Assembly (NCBI GenBank): GCA_030151765.1
Contig: JASLCW010000198.1
Location: forward strand, 1-13,496
Direction of reading: 5' to 3'
Source: Marmoricola sp.
GTDB taxonomy: Bacteria; Actinomycetota; Actinomycetes; Propionibacteriales; Nocardioidaceae
DNA: 13,496 nucleotides
The notes under the pieces are model-generated. The model was not told the DNA's origin and ran no database searches. It saw nothing but the letters and a program-made list of their open reading frames with translations. A program made the translations under genes and the position numbers. Positions 1 through 6,888 of the stretch are shown here, piece after piece. Within the stretch, counting starts at the first letter, position 1, and every line of letters starts with the position of its first letter.

Positions 1-176
1 GTCAGCGAGAAGTCGCCGACCCCGAGGATCGTATTGGGGGCATCCGGCGCGGGATCCGCCTGTGCCGACTGGAGGGTGAGTGGGCTGAATACGAGTGCGC
101 TGACGGCGAGCGAGGCGACGCTAGCGACACGCAGGCGCCGCGCACCCGGTGCGCGAGTCGATAGTTTGGTGTTCAC
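1..176 (-). CDS. Exported protein, N-terminal fragment (runs off window)
   Basis: Reading the minus strand from a GTG at 176 gives 58 residues before the window ends. An in-frame TAG lies just upstream, which fixes this as the most upstream start; no clear Shine-Dalgarno is visible. The N-terminus is a textbook Sec signal peptide. It has a basic n-region (R8, R13, R14, R16), a hydrophobic core at about residues 17-35, and an Ala-X-Ala type cleavage site (SAQA before D41). The mature part starts DPAPDAPNTILGVGDFSL, which I do not recognise. The protein is therefore secreted or wall-associated, of unknown function. It is divergent from the response regulator gene. Its first codons are less GC-biased than the neighbouring genes, a weak hint of different ancestry. 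Confidence 0.72.
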   Translation of the reverse strand, partial: MNTKLSTRAPGARRLRVASVASLAVSALVFSPLTLQSAQADPAPDAPNTILGVGDFSL

Positions 177-236
177 CGTGTGTTTCTAACCCGGCATTAG
201 CGGCCATTCCGGTCGGTCGTGCGCAACCGTCGTACT

Positions 237-265
237 TTGACCCACGTTCCGGGGCCAGGAAACAT
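237..265 (+). promoter_or_regulatory. Possible promoter of the response-regulator/acetate-symporter operon
   Basis: TTGACC (237-242) is followed after 17 bases by AAACAT (260-265), an acceptable -35/-10 pair for a housekeeping sigma factor. Transcription would start near 272, leaving about 75 bases of leader. The rest of 177-346 shows no ORF or strong hairpin; it holds the divergent promoters of the exported-protein gene and this operon. The match is modest. Confidence 0.3.
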
Positions 266-346
266 CGGCTGCCAAGTCGGCCACTACGCCGATCGCACGC
301 GGAATGGTGACGTGCGCGCGGGGAGCACCGCTGCCAGAGTGGGGTC

Positions 347-1075
347 ATGACCGGGCTCGATGTCCTCATCGTCGACGACGAGCGCCCCGCCCTCGACGAG
401 CTGGCGTGGCTGCTCGCCCGCGACGACCGGGTCGGCGAGATCACCTCCTGCGATTCCGCCACCGAGGCGCTGCGGGTGCTGCGGGAGAAGCCGGTCGACG
501 CGGTCTTCGTCGACATCGAGATGCCCGGGCTGACCGGACTCGAACTCACCGAGGTGCTGGCCCGATTCAAGGAGACCCCGCCCGTGGTCTTCGTGACCGC
601 TCATTCCGAGCACGCGGTCGACGCCTTCGAGCTCAATGCCGTCGACTACGTGCTGAAGCCGGTGCGGGAGGAACGCCTACGCGAAGCCGTACGCCGGATC
701 GTCGAGGCCGGCGGTCCCGTCGCGGCAACCGAACCGGACGACACCATTCCCGTCGAACTCGGCGGCGTGACCCGCTTCGTCAACCGGTCCGAGGTGGCCT
801 GGGTCGAGGCCCAGGGTGACTACTGCCGGCTGCACACGGCCACCGGCAGTCACCTCGTGCGACTCCCGATCAGCACCCTCGAGGAACGCTGGGGCGCGGC
901 CGGCTTCCTCCGCGTGCACCGGTCCCTGCTCGTCTCGCTGAGTCACGTCGACGAGGTACGCATCGACGCCGGCCGCTGCCTGCTGATGATCGACGGGACG
1001 CCACTCCAGGTGAGCCGCCGGCACACCCCGATGCTCCGCGAACTCCTGCGCCAGCAGCGGGACGGTTCCTCGTGA
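347..1075 (+). CDS. LytTR-family response regulator
   Basis: This 242-residue protein is a two-domain DNA-binding response regulator. The receiver domain (about 3-120) has the acidic pair D10/D11, the phospho-acceptor D56 in VFVDIEMPG, the switch threonine T84 and the conserved K104 in the LKP motif. A LytTR DNA-binding domain follows (about 134-236), with the typical VAWVEAQGDYCRLHT and FLRVHRSLLVSL segments. Upstream, GAGTGGGG precedes the ATG. The stop overlaps the next gene by GTGA, so the two are translationally coupled. In Actinobacteria such regulators are often encoded beside acetate/monocarboxylate symporters together with a sensor histidine kinase. Here no kinase lies on either side, so the partner is encoded elsewhere or is missing. 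By context it probably controls the symporter genes, but its target sites are not known. Confidence 0.93.
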   Translation: MTGLDVLIVDDERPALDELAWLLARDDRVGEITSCDSATEALRVLREKPVDAVFVDIEMPGLTGLELTEVLARFKETPPVVFVTAHSEHAVDAFELNAVDYVLKPVREERLREAVRRIVEAGGPVAATEPDDTIPVELGGVTRFVNRSEVAWVEAQGDYCRLHTATGSHLVRLPISTLEERWGAAGFLRVHRSLLVSLSHVDEVRIDAGRCLLMIDGTPLQVSRRHTPMLRELLRQQRDGSS

Positions 1076-1440
1076 CCGATCCCTCACCGCAGCGGGTGCG
1101 GATCACCGCGCCCCGCACCACCCGACCCCGTCGTACGACGGTCGCCTCGGAGATCGATGCCCAGAGTGAGGTCGGCGAGATCTTCATGCGCTCGCTGATG
1201 CGCGCCCAACTGCGCCTCGCGCTGACCACAGTGGCCTTCCTGGTCGTCACCGTGGCCGCTTGGCCGGCCCTCTTCGCGATCTTCCCGTCGCTGCGCAGCG
1301 TGCAGGTGGTCGGCGTACCGCTGCCGTGGCTGGTCCTCGGCTTCGCGGTCTATCCCGTGCTGATCGTGCTCGGCTGGGCACACGCCCGCCGGGCCGAACA
1401 TCACGAGCAGACCTTCGGCGAACTGCTCGACCGCCGATGA
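1072..1440 (+). CDS. Small two-helix membrane protein, DUF485-like
   Basis: The protein has 122 residues and starts at a GTG that overlaps the regulator stop by four bases. About 48 polar, Arg-rich residues come first, then two predicted transmembrane helices (about 49-71 and 84-104) and a charged tail ending ELLDRR. This layout, and the position directly before an acetate symporter, resemble DUF485/YjcH, the small membrane partner encoded next to actP in many bacteria. Sequence similarity is only suggestive, and the N-terminal extension is longer than in YjcH. A role as accessory subunit or stabiliser of the symporter is inferred from context. It could instead be an unrelated short membrane protein. 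Confidence 0.75.
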   Translation: MTDPSPQRVRITAPRTTRPRRTTVASEIDAQSEVGEIFMRSLMRAQLRLALTTVAFLVVTVAAWPALFAIFPSLRSVQVVGVPLPWLVLGFAVYPVLIVLGWAHARRAEHHEQTFGELLDRR

Positions 1441-1450
1441 CGGAGGCATC

Positions 1451-2968
1451 GTGACCACTGCGGCGACCGCTCTCGCGGTGACACTGGTCTCGGTCGCGAC
1501 GCTGGTGGTCGGCGCCATCGGGCTCCGGCTGTCCCGCACCACCAGTGACTTCTACGTCGCCTCACGCGCCATCGGCCCGACGCTCAATGCCTCGGCGATC
1601 AGCGGCGAATACCTCTCCGCCGCCTCCTTTCTCGGCGTCGCCGGACTCGTCCTGCTCCGTGGCGTCGACATGCTCTGGTACCCGGTCGGCTACACCGCCG
1701 GCTATCTCCTGCTGCTGGTCTTCGTCGCCGCGCCGCTGCGTCGCTCCCGCGCTTACACGCTCCCCGACTTCGCCGAGTTCCGGCTCGAGTCTCTGGCCGC
1801 GCGGCAGGTGGCGACGGCACTGGTCGTGATGATCGGGATGCTCTACATCGTCCCGCAGTTCCAGGGCGCCGGCCTGACCCTGGCGACCCTCACCGGCGCG
1901 CCCACCTGGCTGGGCGGGGCGATCGTCGCAGCGATCGTGCTCGCCAATGTCGTGGCCGGCGGCATGCGCAGCATCACCCTCGCCCAGGCCTTCCAGTACT
2001 GGCTGAAACTTTTCGCGCTGCTGGTGCCGATCTTCTTCCTGCTCCCCCATGTGAGCGATCACCGTGCCGCGCACTGGTCGACCGCGGGATGGGCGGAGCC
2101 GCTGCAGGGACAACAGCACGCGCTCTACCTCACCTACTCGATCATCGTGGCGACCTTCCTCGGCGCAATGGGCCTGCCGCACGTGGTCGTCCGCTTCTAC
2201 ACGAACCGCGACGGCCGGACGGCGCGTCGTACGACGGTGACGGTGCTGTGCCTGCTCGGGGCCTTCTACCTCCTCCCCACCGTGTACGGCGTGCTCGGCC
2301 GGATGTTCGCTCCCGATCTGGTCGCCCACGGAAGGACCGACTCGGTGGTCCTCGCCCTCCCCGGCCGTCTCCTGCACGGCCCACTGGCGGACCTGCTCAC
2401 CGCGCTGCTCGGCGCGGGTGCCTTCGCGGCCTTCCTCTCGACGGCCTCGGGCCTGATCATCTCCGTCGGCGGCGTCGTCGCCCAGGATCTTGCCGGTCGC
2501 CGGGTCGGGCCGGTCGCCGCCTTCCGGTGGTCGGTCTGCGCGGCCACCGCGGTCACGCTCGCGCTGGCCTACGCGGCCGCCGGCGTCGCCGTCGCCCACG
2601 CCGTCGAACTCGCCTTCGCGGTGGCCGCCTCCACACTGTGCCCTCTGCTGGTTCTCGGCATCTGGTGGCGCGGTCTCACCCCGCCGGGCGCGATCGCCGG
2701 CATGGCGGTCGGCGGCCTGGCCTCGGGGTCAGCCGTGGTGACGGTGATGCTCGGCGCCACCCCGAGCGGCTGGTGGGGCGCAGTGATCAACCAACCCGCG
2801 CTGTGCACCGTTCCGCTCGCCTTCGCCACGATGGTGGTCGGCTCGCTGGTCACCTCCGCGCGGATGCCGGCACACGTGGCCCGGACCATGGTGCGGCTCC
2901 ATGCACCCGACGAGATCGAACTCGATCGCGGCAGCTACCATCCCGAGACCGCCCGCCGTTCGTCGTAG
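1451..2968 (+). CDS. Acetate/monocarboxylate:cation symporter (SSS family, ActP/MctC-like)
   Basis: This 505-residue polytopic membrane protein belongs to the sodium:solute symporter family. It starts at GTG 1451 behind a GGAGG box, ten bases after the small membrane gene. Diagnostic stretches are GEYLSAASFLG (52-62), GMRSITLAQAFQYWLKL (171-187), GLPHVVVRFYT (241-251) and FAAFLSTASGLI (325-336), the last lying around the expected Na+-site serine/threonine pair (S330, T331). The first and third are typical of the acetate branch (ActP of enterics, MctC of corynebacteria) rather than the proline or sugar branches. It would import acetate, and possibly propionate or pyruvate, driven by a cation gradient. 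Co-transcription with the regulator and small membrane gene, and acs downstream, support acetate as a substrate. The exact substrate range and coupling ion cannot be read from the sequence. Confidence 0.93.
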   Translation: MTTAATALAVTLVSVATLVVGAIGLRLSRTTSDFYVASRAIGPTLNASAISGEYLSAASFLGVAGLVLLRGVDMLWYPVGYTAGYLLLLVFVAAPLRRSRAYTLPDFAEFRLESLAARQVATALVVMIGMLYIVPQFQGAGLTLATLTGAPTWLGGAIVAAIVLANVVAGGMRSITLAQAFQYWLKLFALLVPIFFLLPHVSDHRAAHWSTAGWAEPLQGQQHALYLTYSIIVATFLGAMGLPHVVVRFYTNRDGRTARRTTVTVLCLLGAFYLLPTVYGVLGRMFAPDLVAHGRTDSVVLALPGRLLHGPLADLLTALLGAGAFAAFLSTASGLIISVGGVVAQDLAGRRVGPVAAFRWSVCAATAVTLALAYAAAGVAVAHAVELAFAVAASTLCPLLVLGIWWRGLTPPGAIAGMAVGGLASGSAVVTVMLGATPSGWWGAVINQPALCTVPLAFATMVVGSLVTSARMPAHVARTMVRLHAPDEIELDRGSYHPETARRSS

Positions 2969-2989
2969 TCGATCGACCGCTCGTCGCAC

Positions 2990-3005
2990 TGTGATCGCGC
3001 ACACA
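2990..3005 (+). promoter_or_regulatory. Candidate Crp/GlxR-type operator 1 upstream of satP
   Basis: TGTGATCGCGCACACA fits the Crp/GlxR consensus TGTGA-N6-TCACA at nine of ten defined positions and keeps the GTG-N8-CAC core. It lies in the 153-base gap between the symporter and satP genes. A Crp/Fnr-family gene starts at the end of the window. Binding is inferred from sequence only. Confidence 0.5.
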
Positions 3006-3015
3006 TCGCGCCGTC

Positions 3016-3044
3016 GTACGCGCTCGGCGCTTACTGGCGCGTAC
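3016..3044. repeat. 8-bp inverted repeat between two Crp-like sites
   Basis: GTACGCGC (3016-3023) and GCGCGTAC (3037-3044) form a perfect 8-bp inverted repeat with a 13-base spacer. It could be the symporter terminator (weak, without a T-run) or an operator. Its centre at 3030 is exactly midway between the two Crp-like sites. Confidence 0.4.
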
Positions 3045-3054
3045 CCCCTCCCCG

Positions 3055-3070
3055 TGTGACCCGCGCCACT
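3055..3070 (+). promoter_or_regulatory. Candidate Crp/GlxR-type operator 2 upstream of satP
   Basis: TGTGACCCGCGCCACT has a perfect left half and the GTG-N8-CAC core, but the right half is degenerate. It is 65 bases (about six helical turns) from operator 1 on the same face of the DNA. A TACGGT -10-like hexamer follows at 3073-3078. If that is the real -10 box, this site would overlap the -35 region, as expected for a repressor rather than an activator. Confidence 0.35.
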
Positions 3071-3121
3071 TCTACGGTCACGGAATCAGCCCTCTCCGGG
3101 CCCAACACTGGAGGAGATTCC

Positions 3122-3718
3122 ATGTCGCACACCGCACCGGCGCCGGCCTCTCCGGGCAGCCATCTGGCTGATCCGGCACCGCTCGGCCTTGCCGCATTCG
3201 CACTCACCACCTTCGTCCTCAGCGCCGTCAACGCGGGTTGGGTCCCGGCCACGGTCGAGCCGGTCGTCTTCGGACTGGCGCTCGCCTACGGCGGTCTCGC
3301 CCAGTTCGGCGCGGGCATGTGGGAATTCGCCAAGGGCAACACCTTCGGCGCACTCGCCTTCACGTCGTACGGCGCCTTCTGGATCTCCTTCTGGTGGCTG
3401 ACCGGGCACACCGACCTCAGCGGCGCCGGCACCGACGCCGCCAAGGGTGTCGGTCTCTACCTGCTCGCCTGGGGCATCTTCACGCTGTACATGACCGTCG
3501 CGGCCACGCGGGTCAGCGGCGCCGTACTCGCCGTCTTCGTGCTCCTGACGATCACCTTCCTGCTGCTCGCCTGGGGTGAATTCGCCACCTCGAGCGGCAT
3601 CCACAAGACCGGCGGCTACTTCGGCATCGCGACCGCCCTGGTCGCCTGGTACACGTCGATGGCCGGCGTCACGAAGTTCACCTTCGGCCGCGACCTGCTG
3701 CCGACGATGCCGAGATGA
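3122..3718 (+). CDS. satP: Acetate/succinate transporter, GPR1/FUN34/YaaH (SatP) family
   Basis: I place the start at ATG 3122, directly behind a strong GGAGGAGATTCC ribosome binding site. A GTG 66 bases upstream in the same frame lacks one. The 198-residue product has about six transmembrane helices. It carries the family signature near the N-terminus as DPAPLGL (17-23; NPAPLGL in the usual form), followed by YGGLAQFGAGMWEFAKGNTFGA (56-77) and SYGAFWISFWW (82-92). Family members are acetate/succinate channels or proton symporters of the inner membrane, active in acetate uptake. The gene lies between an unrelated acetate symporter and acs, so the cell has two acetate carriers here. It has its own upstream region with Crp/GlxR-like sites and is probably a separate transcription unit from the symporter. 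Confidence 0.93.
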   Translation: MSHTAPAPASPGSHLADPAPLGLAAFALTTFVLSAVNAGWVPATVEPVVFGLALAYGGLAQFGAGMWEFAKGNTFGALAFTSYGAFWISFWWLTGHTDLSGAGTDAAKGVGLYLLAWGIFTLYMTVAATRVSGAVLAVFVLLTITFLLLAWGEFATSSGIHKTGGYFGIATALVAWYTSMAGVTKFTFGRDLLPTMPR

Positions 3719-3769
3719 CCTGATCCGAAGCAACCGATCGACAACCTTGAACGACCGACACTGACCTGG

Positions 3770-3812
3770 CCCTCGTGGCCGGACCGGGTTCGCCCTAGTC
3801 TGGCCACGAGGG
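3770..3812 (+). promoter_or_regulatory. Inverted repeat flanking the putative acs -10 box
   Basis: CCCTCGTGGCC (3770-3780) and GGCCACGAGGG (3802-3812) are perfect 11-bp inverted arms, and with one mismatch the match extends to 13 of 14. A TAGTCT hexamer (3796-3801) lies between them, and a seven-base discriminator puts the start of acs mRNA near 3809. The arms would then cover about -39 to -29 and -7 to +4, with centres 32 bases apart (three helical turns). This suits a dimeric repressor. Alternatively, the element is a satP terminator hairpin with a 21-base loop. Confidence 0.5.
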
Positions 3813-3849
3813 TCACCAGCACAGGGAAACCTAGGGAGAAAGACGAGCC

Positions 3850-5829
3850 ATGACCGCCGACAGCAACGAAGCCCTGTCCAACCTGCTCCATGAGGAGCGT
3901 CGTTTCCCGCCGCCGGCCGCGTTGGCGGCGGAGGCCAATGTGAAGGCCGAGGCCTATGAGGCCGCGAAGGCCGATCGGCTCGGCTTCTGGGGCGCCCAGG
4001 CCGAACGCCTGGATTGGGGCCAGAAGTGGGATCAGGTCCTGGATTGGTCGAATCCGCCGTTTGCGAAGTGGTTCACCGGCGCGACCATCAATGCCGCGGT
4101 CAACTGCCTGGACCGTCACGTCGATGCCGGCAGGGGTGACAAGGTCGCCCTCCACTGGGTCGGTGAGCCCGAGGACGACAAGCGGGACATCACCTATGCG
4201 CAGCTGAAGGACGAGGTGTGTCAGGCCACCAATGCGCTGATCGAGCTGGGCGTGAAGAAGGGCGACCGGGTCGCGATCTACATGCCGATGATCCCCGAGG
4301 TGGTGACCGCGATGCTCGCGTGTGCCCGTCTGGGTGCGCCGCACACGGTGGTCTTCGGTGGTTTCTCCGCCGACGCGCTGGCTTCGCGCATCGAGGACTG
4401 TGGCGCGGAGGTGGTGATCACCTCCGACGGTGGCTACCGCCGCGGTGCGCCGTCGGCGCTCAAGCCGGCGGTCGACGAGGCCTGCGAGAAGGTCGCGGCC
4501 AATGGCCAGGTGACAGTGCGCAATGTCCTTGTGGTGCGTCGTACCGGCCAGGAGGTTGCGTGGAACGAACGCGATGTCTGGTGGCACGACGCGGTCGGCA
4601 AGCAGTCGACCGAGCACACCGCGGAGCTGCACGACTCCGAGCACCCGCTCTATGTCATGTACACCTCGGGTACGACCGGCAAGCCCAAGGGAATCCTGCA
4701 CACGACCGGCGGCTATCTGGTCGGTACGTCGTACACCCATCACGCGGTCTTCGACCTCAAGCCCGACACGGATGTCTACTGGTGCACCGCCGATGTCGGG
4801 TGGGTGACCGGCCACTCCTACATCGTCTACGGGCCACTCGCCAACGGCGCCACCCAGGTGATGTACGAGGGCACCCCCGACGCGCCCTTCAAGGGCCGCT
4901 GGTGGGACATCATCGCCAAGTACGGCGTGACCATCTTCTACACCGCCCCGACCGCGATCCGGACCTTCATGAAGCAGGGCGACGAGATCCCGGCGCAGTT
5001 CGACATGTCGAGCCTGCGGGTGATCGGGTCGGTCGGTGAGCCGATCAACCCCGAGGCCTATGTCTGGTACCGACGGGTCATCGGCGGCGACCGCGCCCCG
5101 GTCGTGGACACCTGGTGGCAGACCGAGACCGGGCAGATCATGATCTCCCCGCTCCCAGGCGTGACCGACGCCAAGCCCGGCTCAGCGATGACCGCGCTGC
5201 CCGGCATCGTTGCCGATGTCGTCAACGACGAGGGCGCCTCGGTGCCCGACGGCTCGGGCGGCTACCTGATCCTGCGCGAACCCTGGCCGGCCATGCTGCG
5301 CACCATCTGGGGCGACGACGAACGCTTCAAGGAGACCTACTGGTCACGCTGGCCCGGCGTCTACTTCGCCGGCGACGGCGCCAAGAAGGACGAGGACGGC
5401 GACATCTGGGTGCTCGGCCGCGTCGACGACGTCATGAACGTCTCCGGCCACCGGCTCTCCACCACCGAGATCGAGTCCGCCCTGGTCTCCCACCCCAAGG
5501 TCGCCGAGGCCGCGGTCGTGGGCGCCACCGACGAGACCACCGGCCAGGCCGTGTGCGCCTTCGTCATCCTCCGCGAGGCCGCCGGCGACGGCGGACCCGA
5601 GATCGTCAAGGAACTGCGCGACCACGTCGCCAAGGAGATCGGCGCGATCGCCAAGCCCCGCCAGATCATGGTCGTCCAGGAACTGCCCAAGACCCGGTCC
5701 GGCAAGATCATGCGCCGCCTGCTCCGCGATGTCGCCGAGAACCGCGCGGTCGGCGACACCACCACCCTCGCCGACTCCACCGTGATGGACCTGATCACCG
5801 CGGGGATGTCCAGCGCCAGCGAGGACTGA
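3850..5829 (+). CDS. acs: Acetyl-CoA synthetase (AMP-forming)
   Basis: This 659-residue enzyme makes acetyl-CoA from acetate, ATP and CoA through an acetyl-AMP intermediate in the cytoplasm. ATG 3850 follows a GGGAGAAAGA ribosome binding site. The adenylate-forming core motifs are present: the P-loop-like YTSGTTGKPKG from Y271, and the TWWQTETG motif at 421-428, whose W is typical of acetate-sized pockets. The C-terminal domain has GRVDDVMNVSGHRLST and the PKTRSGKIMRR motif. In the latter, K619 corresponds to the catalytic lysine that is inactivated by acetylation in Acs of other bacteria. The length is the usual 650-660. It sits downstream of two acetate transporters, completing uptake plus activation. 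The 5' half uses more T-ending codons (GGT, CGT, GAT) than the almost purely C/G-ending 3' half. The identification is firm. Confidence 0.98.
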   Translation: MTADSNEALSNLLHEERRFPPPAALAAEANVKAEAYEAAKADRLGFWGAQAERLDWGQKWDQVLDWSNPPFAKWFTGATINAAVNCLDRHVDAGRGDKVALHWVGEPEDDKRDITYAQLKDEVCQATNALIELGVKKGDRVAIYMPMIPEVVTAMLACARLGAPHTVVFGGFSADALASRIEDCGAEVVITSDGGYRRGAPSALKPAVDEACEKVAANGQVTVRNVLVVRRTGQEVAWNERDVWWHDAVGKQSTEHTAELHDSEHPLYVMYTSGTTGKPKGILHTTGGYLVGTSYTHHAVFDLKPDTDVYWCTADVGWVTGHSYIVYGPLANGATQVMYEGTPDAPFKGRWWDIIAKYGVTIFYTAPTAIRTFMKQGDEIPAQFDMSSLRVIGSVGEPINPEAYVWYRRVIGGDRAPVVDTWWQTETGQIMISPLPGVTDAKPGSAMTALPGIVADVVNDEGASVPDGSGGYLILREPWPAMLRTIWGDDERFKETYWSRWPGVYFAGDGAKKDEDGDIWVLGRVDDVMNVSGHRLSTTEIESALVSHPKVAEAAVVGATDETTGQAVCAFVILREAAGDGGPEIVKELRDHVAKEIGAIAKPRQIMVVQELPKTRSGKIMRRLLRDVAENRAVGDTTTLADSTVMDLITAGMSSASED

Positions 5830-5837
5830 CCCTCCGA

Positions 5838-5883
5838 GTCGAGTGCCTGAGGACGCGCTATTGCGCGTCCTCAGGCACTCGAC
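5838..5883. terminator. Long hairpin between convergent acs and terC
   Basis: A perfect 21-bp inverted repeat (5838-5858 and 5863-5883) has a four-base loop, TATT. It begins nine bases after the acs stop. The right arm contains the last codons and the TGA of terC (5871-5873). CTGTCTTTCC follows on the plus side, a weak T-rich tail; no T-run follows on the minus side. It most likely works as a bidirectional terminator. Confidence 0.85.
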
Positions 5884-6842
5884 CTGTCTTTCCACAGGCT
5901 GGCCACCGTGGTGATCGCGAGGGTGCCGACGATGACCAGCAGGGAGAGCCAGATCGGGATGTCCGGAGCCCATGAGACGTGGTGGCCGCCGTTGAGGAAG
6001 GGCAGCTCGTTCTCGTGCAAGGCGTGCAGCACGAGCTTCACGCCGATGAAGGCGAGCAGGAAGGCCAGTCCGTAGGACAGGTAGACCAGCCGCTGCAGCA
6101 GGCCGCCGATCAGGAAGTAGAGCTGCCGCAGCCCCATGAGCGCGAAGATGTTGGCGGTCAGCACCAGGAAGGGCTCCTTGGTGAGGCCGTAGATCGCCGG
6201 GATGGAGTCGAGCGCGAAGAGCAGGTCCGTCGTACCGAGCGCGACGATCACGATGAACATCGGGGTGATCAGCCGCCGGCCGCCCTCGCGTACGACGAGC
6301 CGGGTGCCGTGCCATTCCTTCGTCGACGGGATGTGCCCGCGGACCCAGATCACCAGCCGGTTCTCCTCGGTCTCGTGGTCCTCGCTGTCGCCCTCGCGGG
6401 CCAGCTTCACGGCCGTCCAGATCAGGAAGAGGCCGAAGAGGTAGAAGACCCAGCTGAACTCGTTGATCGCGGCCGCGCCGAGTGCGATGAAGATGCCGCG
6501 CATCACCAGGGCCAGCACGATGCCGACCATCAGCGCGCTCTGCTGCAGCCGCGCGGGCACGGCGAACTTCGTCATCAGGATCAGGAAGATGAAGAGGTTG
6601 TCGACCGACAGCGAATACTCGGTCAGCCAGCCCGCGAAGAACTCACCGCCGTACCGACCGCCGGCGAAGATCCACACCCCGATGCCGAAGAGCACCGCGA
6701 GGCCGGCGTACACCGCGAGGGCGATGGAGACCTCGCGCTTGCTGGGCTCGTGCGGCCGCCGGCCGATCACGATGACATCGAAGAGCAGCACCGCCGAGGT
6801 GAGGCCGATGGTCAACCACCAGGTCAGGGCATTCACGTGCAC
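5871..6842 (-). CDS. TerC/Alx-family integral membrane protein (probable Mn2+ exporter)
   Basis: This 323-residue TerC-family protein has about nine hydrophobic helices. The hallmark acidic membrane motifs are present: LTEYSLSVDNLFIF (around residues 73-86) and TTDLLFALDSIPAI in the second half. These correspond to the metal-binding acidic residues of the family, of which Alx and related proteins export Mn2+. The chosen start is GTG 6842, four bases after GGAGGACCC; another in-frame GTG lies two codons later. A leader resembling the Mn2+-sensing yybP-ykoY riboswitch precedes it, which supports manganese homeostasis rather than tellurite resistance. The 3' end is built into the hairpin shared with acs. 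The gene is transcribed divergently from the secreted-protein gene. Confidence 0.93.
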   Translation of the reverse strand: MHVNALTWWLTIGLTSAVLLFDVIVIGRRPHEPSKREVSIALAVYAGLAVLFGIGVWIFAGGRYGGEFFAGWLTEYSLSVDNLFIFLILMTKFAVPARLQQSALMVGIVLALVMRGIFIALGAAAINEFSWVFYLFGLFLIWTAVKLAREGDSEDHETEENRLVIWVRGHIPSTKEWHGTRLVVREGGRRLITPMFIVIVALGTTDLLFALDSIPAIYGLTKEPFLVLTANIFALMGLRQLYFLIGGLLQRLVYLSYGLAFLLAFIGVKLVLHALHENELPFLNGGHHVSWAPDIPIWLSLLVIVGTLAITTVASLWKDRSSA

Positions 6843-6846
6843 GGGT

Positions 6847-6888
6847 CCTCCGGAGCATTCGGCCGCGGGCGCGGCATCGGTCCGGAGG
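6847..6888 (-). promoter_or_regulatory. Alternative ribosome-binding-site stem in the terC leader
   Basis: On the transcript, CCTCCGGA (6888-6881) is exactly complementary over eight bases to TCCGGAGG (6854-6847), which contains the terC Shine-Dalgarno. The first five bases of the same strand also form the closing helix of the upstream aptamer. The two pairings exclude each other, a layout expected for a translational on/off switch. The base pairing is seen directly; its function is inferred. Confidence 0.55.

Noticed and set aside
304..819. Arg-rich plus-strand frame overlapping the response regulator
   Set aside because: It is an out-of-frame shadow of the receiver domain, and the regulator frame has all expected catalytic residues.
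3616..4815. 399-residue minus-strand frame over satP and acs
   Set aside because: It is a mirror of acs codons with no domain, start signal or promoter.
5838..5883. Crossover or attachment site
   Set aside because: The palindrome sits exactly between two convergent stops with a four-base loop. No integrase or target duplication is present, so a terminator is simpler.
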